A DNA stretch of 64,000 bases from Mesobacillus sp. S13 (GTDB taxonomy: Bacteria > Bacillota > Bacilli > Bacillales > Cytobacillaceae): positions 1,135,001-1,199,000 of the forward strand of contig NZ_CP084622.1 in NCBI RefSeq assembly GCF_020422885.1, written 5' to 3'. Made by a program: the position numbers and the translations under genes. Below the pieces are notes generated by a model. It saw only the letters and a list, made by a program, of their open reading frames with translations. It searched no databases and was not told the origin of the DNA. Shown here in pieces: positions 56,842 through 64,000 of this stretch. Within the stretch, counting starts at the first letter, position 1. Each line of letters starts with the position of its first letter.

Positions 56842-57279
56842 TTACGCTTCCTCCTTAGATTTCTGCCAGATCAACAGGCTCAATATAAAAATGATGATGA
56901 ATGCCGTTAAAGCCAGGAACGGGATCGAGATAAAGCCAAGCCAGTTGATATATTGGCCTGTACAAGGCACTCGGCCGCAAGTATCAGCATTGTCAGCCAT
57001 GAAGGGCACCTTTTGCAATGAATAATGGTAGAGGGATATCAATCCGCCAACAGCTGACATAATCATTGTATAAAAGCTAATTCTATAATCTTTTTTTACA
57101 ACAGCGATCCCGAGTATCAAGGCAAAAGGATACATCAAGATTCGCTGGTACCAGCATAACAGGCAGGGCTCATACTGGCGGATTTCCGAAAAATACAAAC
57201 TGCCGAACATCGCGATGATCGATGTAGCCCAAGCCGCAAATAGAAACGACTCCCTCGAATCTTTTTTCGTCTTTTCCAA
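56842..57279 (-). CDS. bdbC: DsbB-family thiol:quinone oxidoreductase BdbC
   Basis: The 145-residue protein has four membrane helices. First cysteine pair C39-x2-C42 (CLLC, before WYQRILMYP) and second pair C101...C106 (TCGRVPC). It passes electrons from its partner's thiols to menaquinone. Sequence and length match Bacillus BdbC. A weak leader lies upstream in 57280-57515, an AT-rich gap without other signs. The partner gene starts right after it. Confidence 0.94.
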   Translation of the reverse strand: MEKTKKDSRESFLFAAWATSIIAMFGSLYFSEIRQYEPCLLCWYQRILMYPFALILGIAVVKKDYRISFYTMIMSAVGGLISLYHYSLQKVPFMADNADTCGRVPCTGQYINWLGFISIPFLALTAFIIIFILSLLIWQKSKEEA

Positions 57280-57515
57280 GCTAATCTCCCCTAAGCTATG
57301 TAATTTCTATTTAAACACTCTATATAAAAGAAACATTTCCCTCATTACATCTTAAGGAATGTAATAAAATATTTCAATTAACATTCTGTGAATTTATTTT
57401 TCCCAATAGAAAAGGGGAAGATAAACAAACAGTATTATAACATGGCAATTTAGGGTATAGGGATATGATGAGCAATTTTACATACATGATTTTTTAATGA
57501 GAGGGTGCAGTTTGT

Positions 57516-59054
57516 ATGAGTGAATTGGATTTGTCCAAATTTGAAAAAAGAATGATCATCCGCAACACAAGGGAAGAGGATATTGATGGAATCATCAAAA
57601 TGCAGAACAGCTGCTTTCCTGGAATGGATCCCTGGAAGCGGGATCAGCTGGAGAGCCATCTTGAAATTTTCCCTGAAGGGCAATTTGTCGCTGAGTATGA
57701 CGGGGAAGTGGTCGGTTCTTGTTCAAGCTTGATTATAAACTTTGATGAATACGATGATCGCCACAGCTGGGATGATGTAACCGATGAGGGTTATATTACA
57801 AACCATAACCCTGATGGCTATAATCTCTACGGCATTGAAGTCATGACTCATCCCGAGTTCAGGAGAATGAAGGTAGGCTATCGTTTGTATGAAGCGCGGA
57901 AGGATCTTGCTCGGCAGATGAACCTGAAAAGTATCATCATCGGCGGACGGATTCCGAACTATCATCTTCACGCGGAGGAAATGTCGCCTCGTGAATATGT
58001 AAGGCAGGTCGCATCACATAAAATTTATGATCCGGTGCTTTCATTCCAGCTGAGGAATGATTTCACGCTGATGAGGATCAATCCGAACTATTTGCCTGAT
58101 GATCTTCAGTCCAACAAGTACGCGACCTTGATGGAATGGAATAATGTAGACTATCAGCCAAAATCGAAGCGGTTTTATAAAACAAGTAATCCTGTCCGGA
58201 TTTGTGTTGTCCAGTATATGATGAGACAAATCGAGTCATTTGATGATTTTGCTCATCAGTGTGAATATTTCACGGATGTCGCATCGGATGCCGGATCGGA
58301 TTTTGCCGTGTTCCCGGAAATCTTCACGACCCAGCTCATGTCCTTCATGGATGAGAAGTCCCCATCGCTCGCAGTCCGCAGGGTGACAGAGTATACGGAG
58401 CAATATATCGAGCTGTTCACCGATCTGGCTGTCCGCTACAATGTGAACATCATAGGTGGTTCTCATTTGGTAAAGGAAGATGATGATGAGATATATAATA
58501 TTTCCTATCTGTTCCGTCGCGATGGCACAATCGATAAGCAATATAAGCTTCACATCACGCCAAATGAGCGCAGGTGGTGGGGCATCAGCCGCGGCGATGA
58601 ACTGAAGGTGTTCGATACGGATTGCGGCAAAATCGCTATCCAAATTTGTTATGATATCGAGTTCCCTGAGCTTGCAAGGATTGCCACTGATATGGGAGCC
58701 AAAATCATCTTCACACCATTCTGTACTGAAGATCGCCAAGGGTACCTGCGGGTGCGGTACTGTGCCCAGGCCAGAGCGGTCGAGAACCAGGTGTACACGG
58801 TCATTTCTGGTACCGTCGGCAATCTGCCGCAAACAGAGAACATGGATATCCAGTATGCACAATCAGGAATCTTCGCACCATCTGATTTTGAATTCGCGAG
58901 AGATGGAATTGTCGGCGAAACGAACCCGAACATTGAAATGGTCATGATCGGCGATGTCGATCTGGAAATTTTGCGCCGCCAGCGCCAGGACGGCACAGTC
59001 CGCCAGCTGAAGGACCGCAGGCATGATATTTACCGCATACAGTATAAGAAGTAG
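57516..59054 (+). CDS. yhcX: GNAT-nitrilase fusion protein YhcX
   Basis: The 512 residues match B. subtilis YhcX in length and layout. The N-terminal GNAT acetyltransferase domain (about 1-200; MIIRNTREEDIDGIIKMQNSCFPGMDPW, GIEVMTHPEFRRMKVGYRLYEARKDLARQM) is joined to a carbon-nitrogen hydrolase domain (about 220-500). The hydrolase triad is E268 (VFPEIF), K344 (QYKLHITPNER) and C378 (IQICYDIEFPE). The substrate is unknown; GNAT-nitrilase pairs suggest an amide that is acylated and hydrolysed. GAGAGGG precedes the ATG. A large repeat array follows. Confidence 0.93.
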   Translation: MSELDLSKFEKRMIIRNTREEDIDGIIKMQNSCFPGMDPWKRDQLESHLEIFPEGQFVAEYDGEVVGSCSSLIINFDEYDDRHSWDDVTDEGYITNHNPDGYNLYGIEVMTHPEFRRMKVGYRLYEARKDLARQMNLKSIIIGGRIPNYHLHAEEMSPREYVRQVASHKIYDPVLSFQLRNDFTLMRINPNYLPDDLQSNKYATLMEWNNVDYQPKSKRFYKTSNPVRICVVQYMMRQIESFDDFAHQCEYFTDVASDAGSDFAVFPEIFTTQLMSFMDEKSPSLAVRRVTEYTEQYIELFTDLAVRYNVNIIGGSHLVKEDDDEIYNISYLFRRDGTIDKQYKLHITPNERRWWGISRGDELKVFDTDCGKIAIQICYDIEFPELARIATDMGAKIIFTPFCTEDRQGYLRVRYCAQARAVENQVYTVISGTVGNLPQTENMDIQYAQSGIFAPSDFEFARDGIVGETNPNIEMVMIGDVDLEILRRQRQDGTVRQLKDRRHDIYRIQYKK

Positions 59055-59115
59055 GATAAGTACAGCACCTGGGGAAAAAGAACTCGGCTCCCTAGGTGTT
59101 TTTCATTATAGGTGA

Positions 59116-59590
59116 CCAATCAAGCCTATTGGGCCCCCATGAGTCCTAGGAACTGGAAAAAGAGGAAACCAATGAAGCCTATTGGTGCCCTGGAATCCCA
59201 GAAATCGGAAAAAGAGGTCACCAATGAAGCCTATTGGTGACCTTAAATTCCAAAAATCGGAAAAAGAAGACACCAATGAAGCCTATTGGCGCACTGAAAT
59301 CCCGGAAATTGGAAAAAGAGGACGCCAATGAAGCCTATTGGTGCCATGAAATCCTAGAAATTGGAAAAAGAGGTCACCAATGAAGCCTATTGGTGCCCTG
59401 AAATCCCAGAAATCGGAAAAAGAGGTCACCAATGAAGCCTATTGGTGCCCTGAAATCCCAGAAATCGGAAAAAGAGGACACCAATGAAGCCTATTGGTGC
59501 CCTGAAATCCCAGAAATCGGAAAAAGAGGACACCAATGAAGCCTATTGGTGCCCTAAAATCCCAGAAATCGGAAAAAGAGGTCACCAATA
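59116..59590. repeat. Intergenic repeat family C, exact 52-bp period, nine to ten units
   Basis: CCAATSAAGCCTATTGG cores start at 59116, 59169, 59221, 59273, 59325, 59377, 59429, 59481, 59533, and a partial at 59585, so all steps but the first are exactly 52 bp. Each unit is CACCAAT-GAAGCCT-ATTGGTG (a 7-base loop) plus a linker with GAAATCCCAGAAATCGG and AAAAAGAGG. Unit 3 has a perfect 10-bp arm (GGTCACCAAT/ATTGGTGACC). There is no coding potential and no spacer diversity, so it is not CRISPR. The array accounts for nearly all of 59055-59719. Confidence 0.95.
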
Positions 59591-59719
59591 ACCCACTAAT
59601 AAAGAGTTTTGCACTGTATCATTCTCCATCAAATAAAATAAACAAAAATTATCAATCAAGCACCATCTTGTTTTATAATTAGCTGTAAGATTCAAATCTT
59701 ATTTTCAGGAGGTCATTTC

Positions 59720-61465
59720 ATGGATTGGAAAATGAAAGCCGACAAGTGGCTTGGTTTTGCCGGATTGGATCCGGAGCTGAAAACCGAACTTGATTCATTA
59801 AAGGATAATGATAAAGCTTTAGAGGAAGTATTTTATAAAAACCTGGAGTTCGGGACTGGCGGAATGCGCGGTGAGATTGGCGCAGGTACCAACCGGATGA
59901 ACTTATATACTGTCCGTAAAGCATCAGCCGGACTGGCAGCATACATAGAAGAGCAAGGAAATGAAGCAAAACAGCGTGGTGTGGCGATTGCCTATGATTC
60001 TCGCCATAAATCACCTGAATTCGCTATGGAAGCAGCGAAGACATTGGCAACTCGCGGCATCCAGACATATGTATTTGAAGAGTTAAGACCAACACCGGAG
60101 CTGTCGTTCGCAGTCCGTCATCTGCATGCATACGGTGGAATCGTCATTACAGCCAGCCATAACCCACCTGAATACAATGGCTATAAAGTTTATGGTCCGG
60201 ACGGCGGGCAGCTGCCACCTGACAGTGCCGATGAAGTGATCGAGAAGGTTAATGAAATCGAAAATGAACTGTCAATTCAGGTGATGGACGAGCAGGAACT
60301 GAAGGAAAAAGGCTTGATCAAGATGATTGGTTCTGAAGTGGACCGCGCGTATCTTGAGAAGCTGATGACGATTTCCGAAAATCCGACACTCTCTGATGAA
60401 GCCGATGTAAAAGTGATATTCACACCGTTGCATGGTACTGCCAATATGCCTGTACGAAATATCCTGACTAACCTGAAATACCAGAATGTCACAGTCGTAA
60501 AAGAGCAGGAGCTGCCGGACCCCGAGTTTTCAACGGTAAAAAGCCCGAATCCGGAGGAGCCTGCTGCATTTGAACTGGCAATCCGTGAAGGAAAGAAAAT
60601 CGATGCGGATGTTCTGATCGCTACAGATCCTGATGCTGACCGTCTTGGTATCGCTGTAAAAGACCAGGATGGGGAGTATGTTGTGTTGACTGGAAACCAG
60701 ACGGGAGCGCTGCTTCTGCATTATATCCTGACGCAAAAACAAGAGAAAGAAACATTGCCGGCCAATGGAGCTGTGTTCAAGACAATCGTAACATCCGAGC
60801 TTGGACGAAAAGTCGCTTCTTCTTTCGGGGTTGAAACCATCGATGTCCTGACAGGATTCAAGTTCATCGCGGAGAAAATCAAGCAATATGAAGAGTCAGG
60901 GGAGTATAAGTTCCTTTTCGGCTATGAAGAAAGCTATGGATACTTAATCGGGGACTTTGCCCGCGATAAAGACGCAGTCCAGGCAGCGATGCTTGCTGTC
61001 GAGGTTTGCGCATATTACAAAAAGAAGGGCATGTCTTTATACGAAGCGCTTCTTAGTGTTTTTGAAGAATACGGTTATTATCAGGAAGGGCTGCGTTCTT
61101 TGACTCTGAAAGGAAAAGAAGGCGCTGAGCTAATACAGAAAACACTTGGAGTCTTCCGCCAGGACCCTCTTAAGCAGCTTGGTGAATTGAAAGTCACAGC
61201 AGTGGAAGATTATTTAACAGGTGTAAGAGTGAATGAGAACAACGAGGAAGAAAAAATCCAGCTTCCTTCTTCAAACGTTATCAAATACTATCTCGAAGAT
61301 GGTACATGGATGTGTCTTCGCCCATCTGGAACAGAACCAAAGATCAAGTTTTATTTTGGTGTGAACGACAAGAGCCTTGCTGATAGCAAGCAGAAACTGC
61401 AGAAAATCGAGCAGGATTTCATGCAGGAAGTTGAAAAGAAAATGGAAGCAGCAAAAAACCTGTAA
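59720..61465 (+). CDS. pgcA: Alpha-phosphoglucomutase PgcA
   Basis: The 581-residue enzyme interconverts glucose 1- and 6-phosphate, feeding UDP-glucose, teichoic-acid glucosylation and glycolipid synthesis. The phosphoserine is S146 in [21 protein letters not shown]. Metal loop [12 protein letters not shown] (about 302-313), sugar loop [20 protein letters not shown] and phosphate loop [15 protein letters not shown] are intact. AGGAGGT precedes the ATG. In B. subtilis this gene (yhxB) lies near yhcX. It may supply precursors for the polysaccharide operon, but no direct link is shown. Confidence 0.95.
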   Translation: MDWKMKADKWLGFAGLDPELKTELDSLKDNDKALEEVFYKNLEFGTGGMRGEIGAGTNRMNLYTVRKASAGLAAYIEEQGNEAKQRGVAIAYDSRHKSPEFAMEAAKTLATRGIQTYVFEELRPTPELSFAVRHLHAYGGIVITASHNPPEYNGYKVYGPDGGQLPPDSADEVIEKVNEIENELSIQVMDEQELKEKGLIKMIGSEVDRAYLEKLMTISENPTLSDEADVKVIFTPLHGTANMPVRNILTNLKYQNVTVVKEQELPDPEFSTVKSPNPEEPAAFELAIREGKKIDADVLIATDPDADRLGIAVKDQDGEYVVLTGNQTGALLLHYILTQKQEKETLPANGAVFKTIVTSELGRKVASSFGVETIDVLTGFKFIAEKIKQYEESGEYKFLFGYEESYGYLIGDFARDKDAVQAAMLAVEVCAYYKKKGMSLYEALLSVFEEYGYYQEGLRSLTLKGKEGAELIQKTLGVFRQDPLKQLGELKVTAVEDYLTGVRVNENNEEEKIQLPSSNVIKYYLEDGTWMCLRPSGTEPKIKFYFGVNDKSLADSKQKLQKIEQDFMQEVEKKMEAAKNL

Positions 61466-61503
61466 TCACAGCTTAGAACCTCAGCACGAAAGGAAGTAAT
61501 CAT

Positions 61504-62226
61504 ATGTTAAAGGAACAAGTCGCTATTGTCACAGGTGCCTCAAGAGGAATCGGCAAGGAAATCGCTGTGAAATTGGCTGAGCAAGGAATGAAGCTCGCAA
61601 TCGCAGGCAGTTCAGACGAAATCAATCAGACAGCGGAAGAAATGAAACAAAAAGGTTTTTCGGATATCATTGCCGTTCAGACGGATGTCAGCGATGAACA
61701 GCAGGTGAAGAATCTTGTTGAAATAACAATGGAGACATTCGGGCAGATTGATGTACTAGTCAATAATGCTGGAATTGGCTTTTTCAAGCTCGCAGAAGAA
61801 GTTACGGTTGAAGAATGGAAAAAGCTATTTGAAGTGAACGTTCAAGGTGTCTTCCTTGGTGCTAAAGCCGTTCTCCCTCATATGAAAGAGCGTAAATCAG
61901 GTACGATCATCACGATTTCCTCTGATGTAGGCAGATACACGATTCCTAATGGAAGTGCTTATACAGCTTCGAAGTACGCTGTGCAGGGTTTCAGCGGAGC
62001 GCTGGCACAGGAAGTCAGGGAATACGGAATTCGTGTTGGCACCATCAACCCGGGAATGGTTGATACTTATTTTGCTCAATCAAAACAGGGACTTCCGGAA
62101 AAGCATGATTGGTTAAAGGTGGAAGACATCGCAAACGCAGTTGTTTATATGGCTTCCGCGCCTAAACATATGCTGATTGATGAAATTGTCATCCATCCTC
62201 TCGTGCAAAATTACCCGATTGCCTAA
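61504..62226 (+). CDS. SDR-family oxidoreductase (3-ketoacyl-ACP reductase-like)
   Basis: The 240-residue classical SDR has the NADP loop TGASRGIGKEIA (10-21), NNAGIG, the catalytic Ser in ISSDVGRY and Y-x3-K in YTASKYAVQGFSGAL. This fits a reductase of 3-oxo-acyl or other ketones; the substrate is unassigned. GAAAGGAAG precedes the ATG, 38 bases after pgcA, so the two may be co-transcribed. A bidirectional terminator lies downstream. Confidence 0.92.
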   Translation: MLKEQVAIVTGASRGIGKEIAVKLAEQGMKLAIAGSSDEINQTAEEMKQKGFSDIIAVQTDVSDEQQVKNLVEITMETFGQIDVLVNNAGIGFFKLAEEVTVEEWKKLFEVNVQGVFLGAKAVLPHMKERKSGTIITISSDVGRYTIPNGSAYTASKYAVQGFSGALAQEVREYGIRVGTINPGMVDTYFAQSKQGLPEKHDWLKVEDIANAVVYMASAPKHMLIDEIVIHPLVQNYPIA

Positions 62227-62295
62227 TCGAGCCGATTCAATATAGAGAAAAACAGTACTATTTATTTCCAGCGAAAATCAGCATAAAAAATAATA

Positions 62296-62336
62296 AACAC
62301 GGCACCTTAATATAGGTGGCCGTGTTATTTTTTTTT
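62296..62336. terminator. Bidirectional terminator between the SDR gene and yhdB
   Basis: AACACGGCACC pairs with GGTGGCCGTGTT with one bulge; T-rich on one side and A-rich on the other. Confidence 0.87.
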
Positions 62337-62351
62337 GGTGGAATTCTCTTG

Positions 62352-62606
62352 TTAAATCGAGCCGGTGACAGCGGTTTCCAGGTAGTCATCGCCGGCGGCT
62401 TCATTTGCGTGGTCGATATATCTGAGAAGGGAATACAGGCGCTTTTCAATGACAGCATAATCTTTTTCAAAGTTGTATGCGTGGAGAAAATGTTCAATCT
62501 TCTTGGCCAGGAACTGGTCCTCGGTCCTGACCATAAGGATAAGCAGGTTATCCCATTGAGATCGGTGCGTGTAATATAGTGCCCGATCGTAATCCGTTTT
62601 GTTCAT
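62352..62606 (-). CDS. yhdB: YhdB-like small protein
   Basis: The 84 residues MNKTDYDRALYYTHRSQWDNLLILMVRTEDQFLAKKIEHFLHAYNFEKDY... fit the YhdB family (PF14148-type). It is small, helical and without known function. AAGGAGG stands seven bases before the ATG. It is divergent from yhdC, the same order as yhdB-yhdC in B. subtilis. Confidence 0.82.
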   Translation of the reverse strand: MNKTDYDRALYYTHRSQWDNLLILMVRTEDQFLAKKIEHFLHAYNFEKDYAVIEKRLYSLLRYIDHANEAAGDDYLETAVTGSI

Positions 62607-62787
62607 ATCCCATCCTCCTTATGAGGAGTTGATAATATTATATGGATTTGACGCTGGAACTTCCTCAGAAAATGTTGGACAACCCTGTTTACTGGGGTTT
62701 TCAAGTTTTACCTGTATAAATGCGCACCGGATTGACTACATATTGAAGCGGGAATCACAAAGCTGGAAGCACAAAAGGAGTGTATTC

Positions 62788-63111
62788 ATGAAGAAGTATT
62801 TCGCCGCAATGGCTGTATTATTAATTTTGTTATTGGGATTCCAAAGAGTCGATACTTATGCACAAAGGCCGGATTATGAAAAATATGGCCGGATCGCTAC
62901 TGCCGTGATCAAGGAAGATTTCCCCGGGGAAGCTGTCCAGGATTATCAGTATATGGGCAGGAAGCAAATAGACGATCGGCAGGTGCTCGATTCATTTCAG
63001 TACAAGGTCAGTGTCAACGGTAAACCTGTTATCATGACCGTCCAAGTCACCCATGATTTAAAAAGTGACAGGTTGTTGAGTCTTACCGTTACTGAACAAC
63101 ACCAGCAGTAA
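62788..63111 (+). CDS. yhdC: YhdC-like secreted protein (DUF3889)
   Basis: The 107-residue protein has a signal peptide (MKKYFAAMAVLLILLLGFQRVDTYA, cleavage near 25) and a DUF3889 body: RPDYEKYGRIATAVIKEDFPGEAVQDYQYMGRKQIDDRQVLDSFQYKVSVNGKPVIMTVQVTHDLKSDRLLSLTVTE. It lies just before spoVR as in B. subtilis, so it is probably the YhdC equivalent. AAAGGAG precedes the ATG at 62788. Function unknown; perhaps a spore or envelope protein. Confidence 0.87.
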   Translation: MKKYFAAMAVLLILLLGFQRVDTYAQRPDYEKYGRIATAVIKEDFPGEAVQDYQYMGRKQIDDRQVLDSFQYKVSVNGKPVIMTVQVTHDLKSDRLLSLTVTEQHQQ

Positions 63112-63125
63112 AGTTTCTAACCTGT

Positions 63126-63154
63126 TCATCTTTCTCCTTTTTTCCTCATACATT
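63126..63154 (+). promoter_or_regulatory. Sigma-E promoter of spoVR
   Basis: TCATCTT (63126-63132), a 14-bp spacer and CATACATT (63147-63154) match KMATATT-N14-CATACANT at 6 of 7 and 8 of 8 positions. Confidence 0.75.
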
Positions 63155-63179
63155 GTTGTAAGAGGTGAAAGGGGGAGAG

Positions 63180-64000
63180 ATGGTGTCAGAGGATCAAAAA
63201 TCACTGGAATATGCCATTTCTGAAATTACCGAAATCGCTAAAGGGTTTGGACTGGACTTTTATCCGATGAGGTATGAAATATGTCCTGCAGAAATCATCT
63301 ATACATTTGGTGCCTATGGAATGCCAACAAGATTTTCCCATTGGAGCTTTGGAAAACAGTTTCATAAAATGAAGCTTCATTATGACTTAGGGCTCTCAAA
63401 AATTTATGAGCTAGTCATCAACTCCAATCCATGCTATGCCTTTTTATTGGATTCGAATTCGCTGATTCAAAACAAGTTAATCGTTGCCCACGTCCTTGCC
63501 CATTGTGATTTCTTCAAGAACAATGTCCGTTTCCAAAATACGAAGCGCGATATGGTTGAAAGCATGGCAGCAACAGCGGAAAGAATCCGCAAATATGAAA
63601 TACTGCATGGCAAACAAAAGGTTGAATCCTTTCTTGATGCGGTTCTGGCTATTGAAGAGCATATTGATCCTTCGCTGATGAGACCGAAGCTTGCATGGTC
63701 AATTGAGGATGAAGATGAAGACGATGAGCCCATGTCTGCATCGACGCCGTATGATGATCTCTGGGATCTTGATTCAAAAAAGACCGAAGCAAAAGATAAA
63801 AACAAGAAAAAGAAATTTCCGCCGCGTCCTGAAAAAGACTTACTCTTGTTCATTGAGAGCTATAGCCGTGAGCTGGAGGACTGGCAGCGGGATATACTGA
63901 CGATGATGCGTGAAGAAATGCTCTATTTTTGGCCGCAGCTTGAAACGAAAATCATGAATGAAGGCTGGGCTTCTTACTGGCATCAACGCATTCTCAGGGA
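63180..64000 (+). CDS. spoVR: SpoVR family stage V sporulation protein, 5' part
   Basis: The frame is open to the window end (273 codons; the full protein is about 470). Family marks are [53 protein letters not shown] and [18 protein letters not shown] with the conserved His-rich core. SpoVR is needed for spore cortex formation in B. subtilis. It is the third partner, with PrkA and YhbH, in a set often co-inherited across bacteria. GGGGGAGAG precedes the ATG (63180) and a strong sigma-E promoter lies 26 bases upstream of it. Confidence 0.95.
   Translation, partial: MVSEDQKSLEYAISEITEIAKGFGLDFYPMRYEICPAEIIYTFGAYGMPTRFSHWSFGKQFHKMKLHYDLGLSKIYELVINSNPCYAFLLDSNSLIQNKLIVAHVLAHCDFFKNNVRFQNTKRDMVESMAATAERIRKYEILHGKQKVESFLDAVLAIEEHIDPSLMRPKLAWSIEDEDEDDEPMSASTPYDDLWDLDSKKTEAKDKNKKKKFPPRPEKDLLLFIESYSRELEDWQRDILTMMREEMLYFWPQLETKIMNEGWASYWHQRILR

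Overview
This 64 kb window is chromosomal DNA from a spore-forming Bacillaceae bacterium. The evidence is two H-type small acid-soluble spore proteins, a KinB-type sporulation kinase, PrkA, YhbH and SpoVR. Gene order also matches Bacillus subtilis in several blocks: queG-yhbB-trmL...prkA-yhbH, rluA-like/yhcU...yhcX...pgcA and yhdB-yhdC-spoVR. Shine-Dalgarno sites, sigma-A, sigma-E and sigma-G promoter forms, cre boxes and a purine riboswitch fit a Bacillus relative outside the B. subtilis group. The species cannot be named from this sequence.

Layout. 1-410: the end of a tRNA cluster (Cys, Leu, Gly) and its terminator. 513-2036: an intact 1506-bp IS4-family element with a 9-bp target duplication, inserted in an intergenic repeat array. 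2275-10757: B3/B4-domain protein, queG, yhbB, trmL, nitroreductase, prkA and yhbH. 10913-24204: transport and metabolism (C39 peptidase, BCCT carrier, deoR-nupC, NRDE protein, nitronate monooxygenase, aldo/keto reductase, thioredoxin-like protein, DegV protein, Gfo/Idh oxidoreductase, riboswitch-controlled purine permease). 24205-28912: a CBS protein with a HEPN-like motif, then a five-gene operon for a four-subunit 2-oxoacid:ferredoxin oxidoreductase plus a MinD-like ATPase behind a perfect cre box. 29325-33237: HAD phosphatase, 3-methyladenine glycosylase, AI-2E-type permease, sspH and kinB. 33610-43729: a tightly overlapping six-gene operon that joins a phosphorelay, a diguanylate cyclase, a processive glycosyltransferase and a membrane-anchored glycosidase-like protein. 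43879-44157: a glutaredoxin-like gene whose first CxxC cysteine is a TGA codon, followed by a bacterial SECIS-like hairpin. 44365-57279: cystine, purine and phosphate transport, a second sspH, an odd DHODH-like membrane fusion, pseudouridine synthase and a disulfide-forming pair. 57516-64000: yhcX, pgcA, an SDR, yhdB, yhdC and the 5' part of spoVR.

How the genes fit together. prkA, yhbH and spoVR lie 50 kb apart, but each has a promoter resembling the sigma-E consensus, so they look like one mother-cell module. In the 33.6-43.7 kb operon, a histidine kinase, a lone receiver and an HPt-REC-GGDEF-REC protein could form a His-Asp-His-Asp relay controlling c-di-GMP and exopolysaccharide synthesis. 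Two purine permeases appear to be controlled differently, one by a guanine riboswitch and one by a possible PurR operator.

The intergenic DNA is unusual. Four sequence families of palindromic tandem repeats occupy six gaps, and nearly all have a period of 50-54 bp, close to five helical turns. The two strongest leads are the candidate selenocysteine glutaredoxin and these co-periodic arrays.
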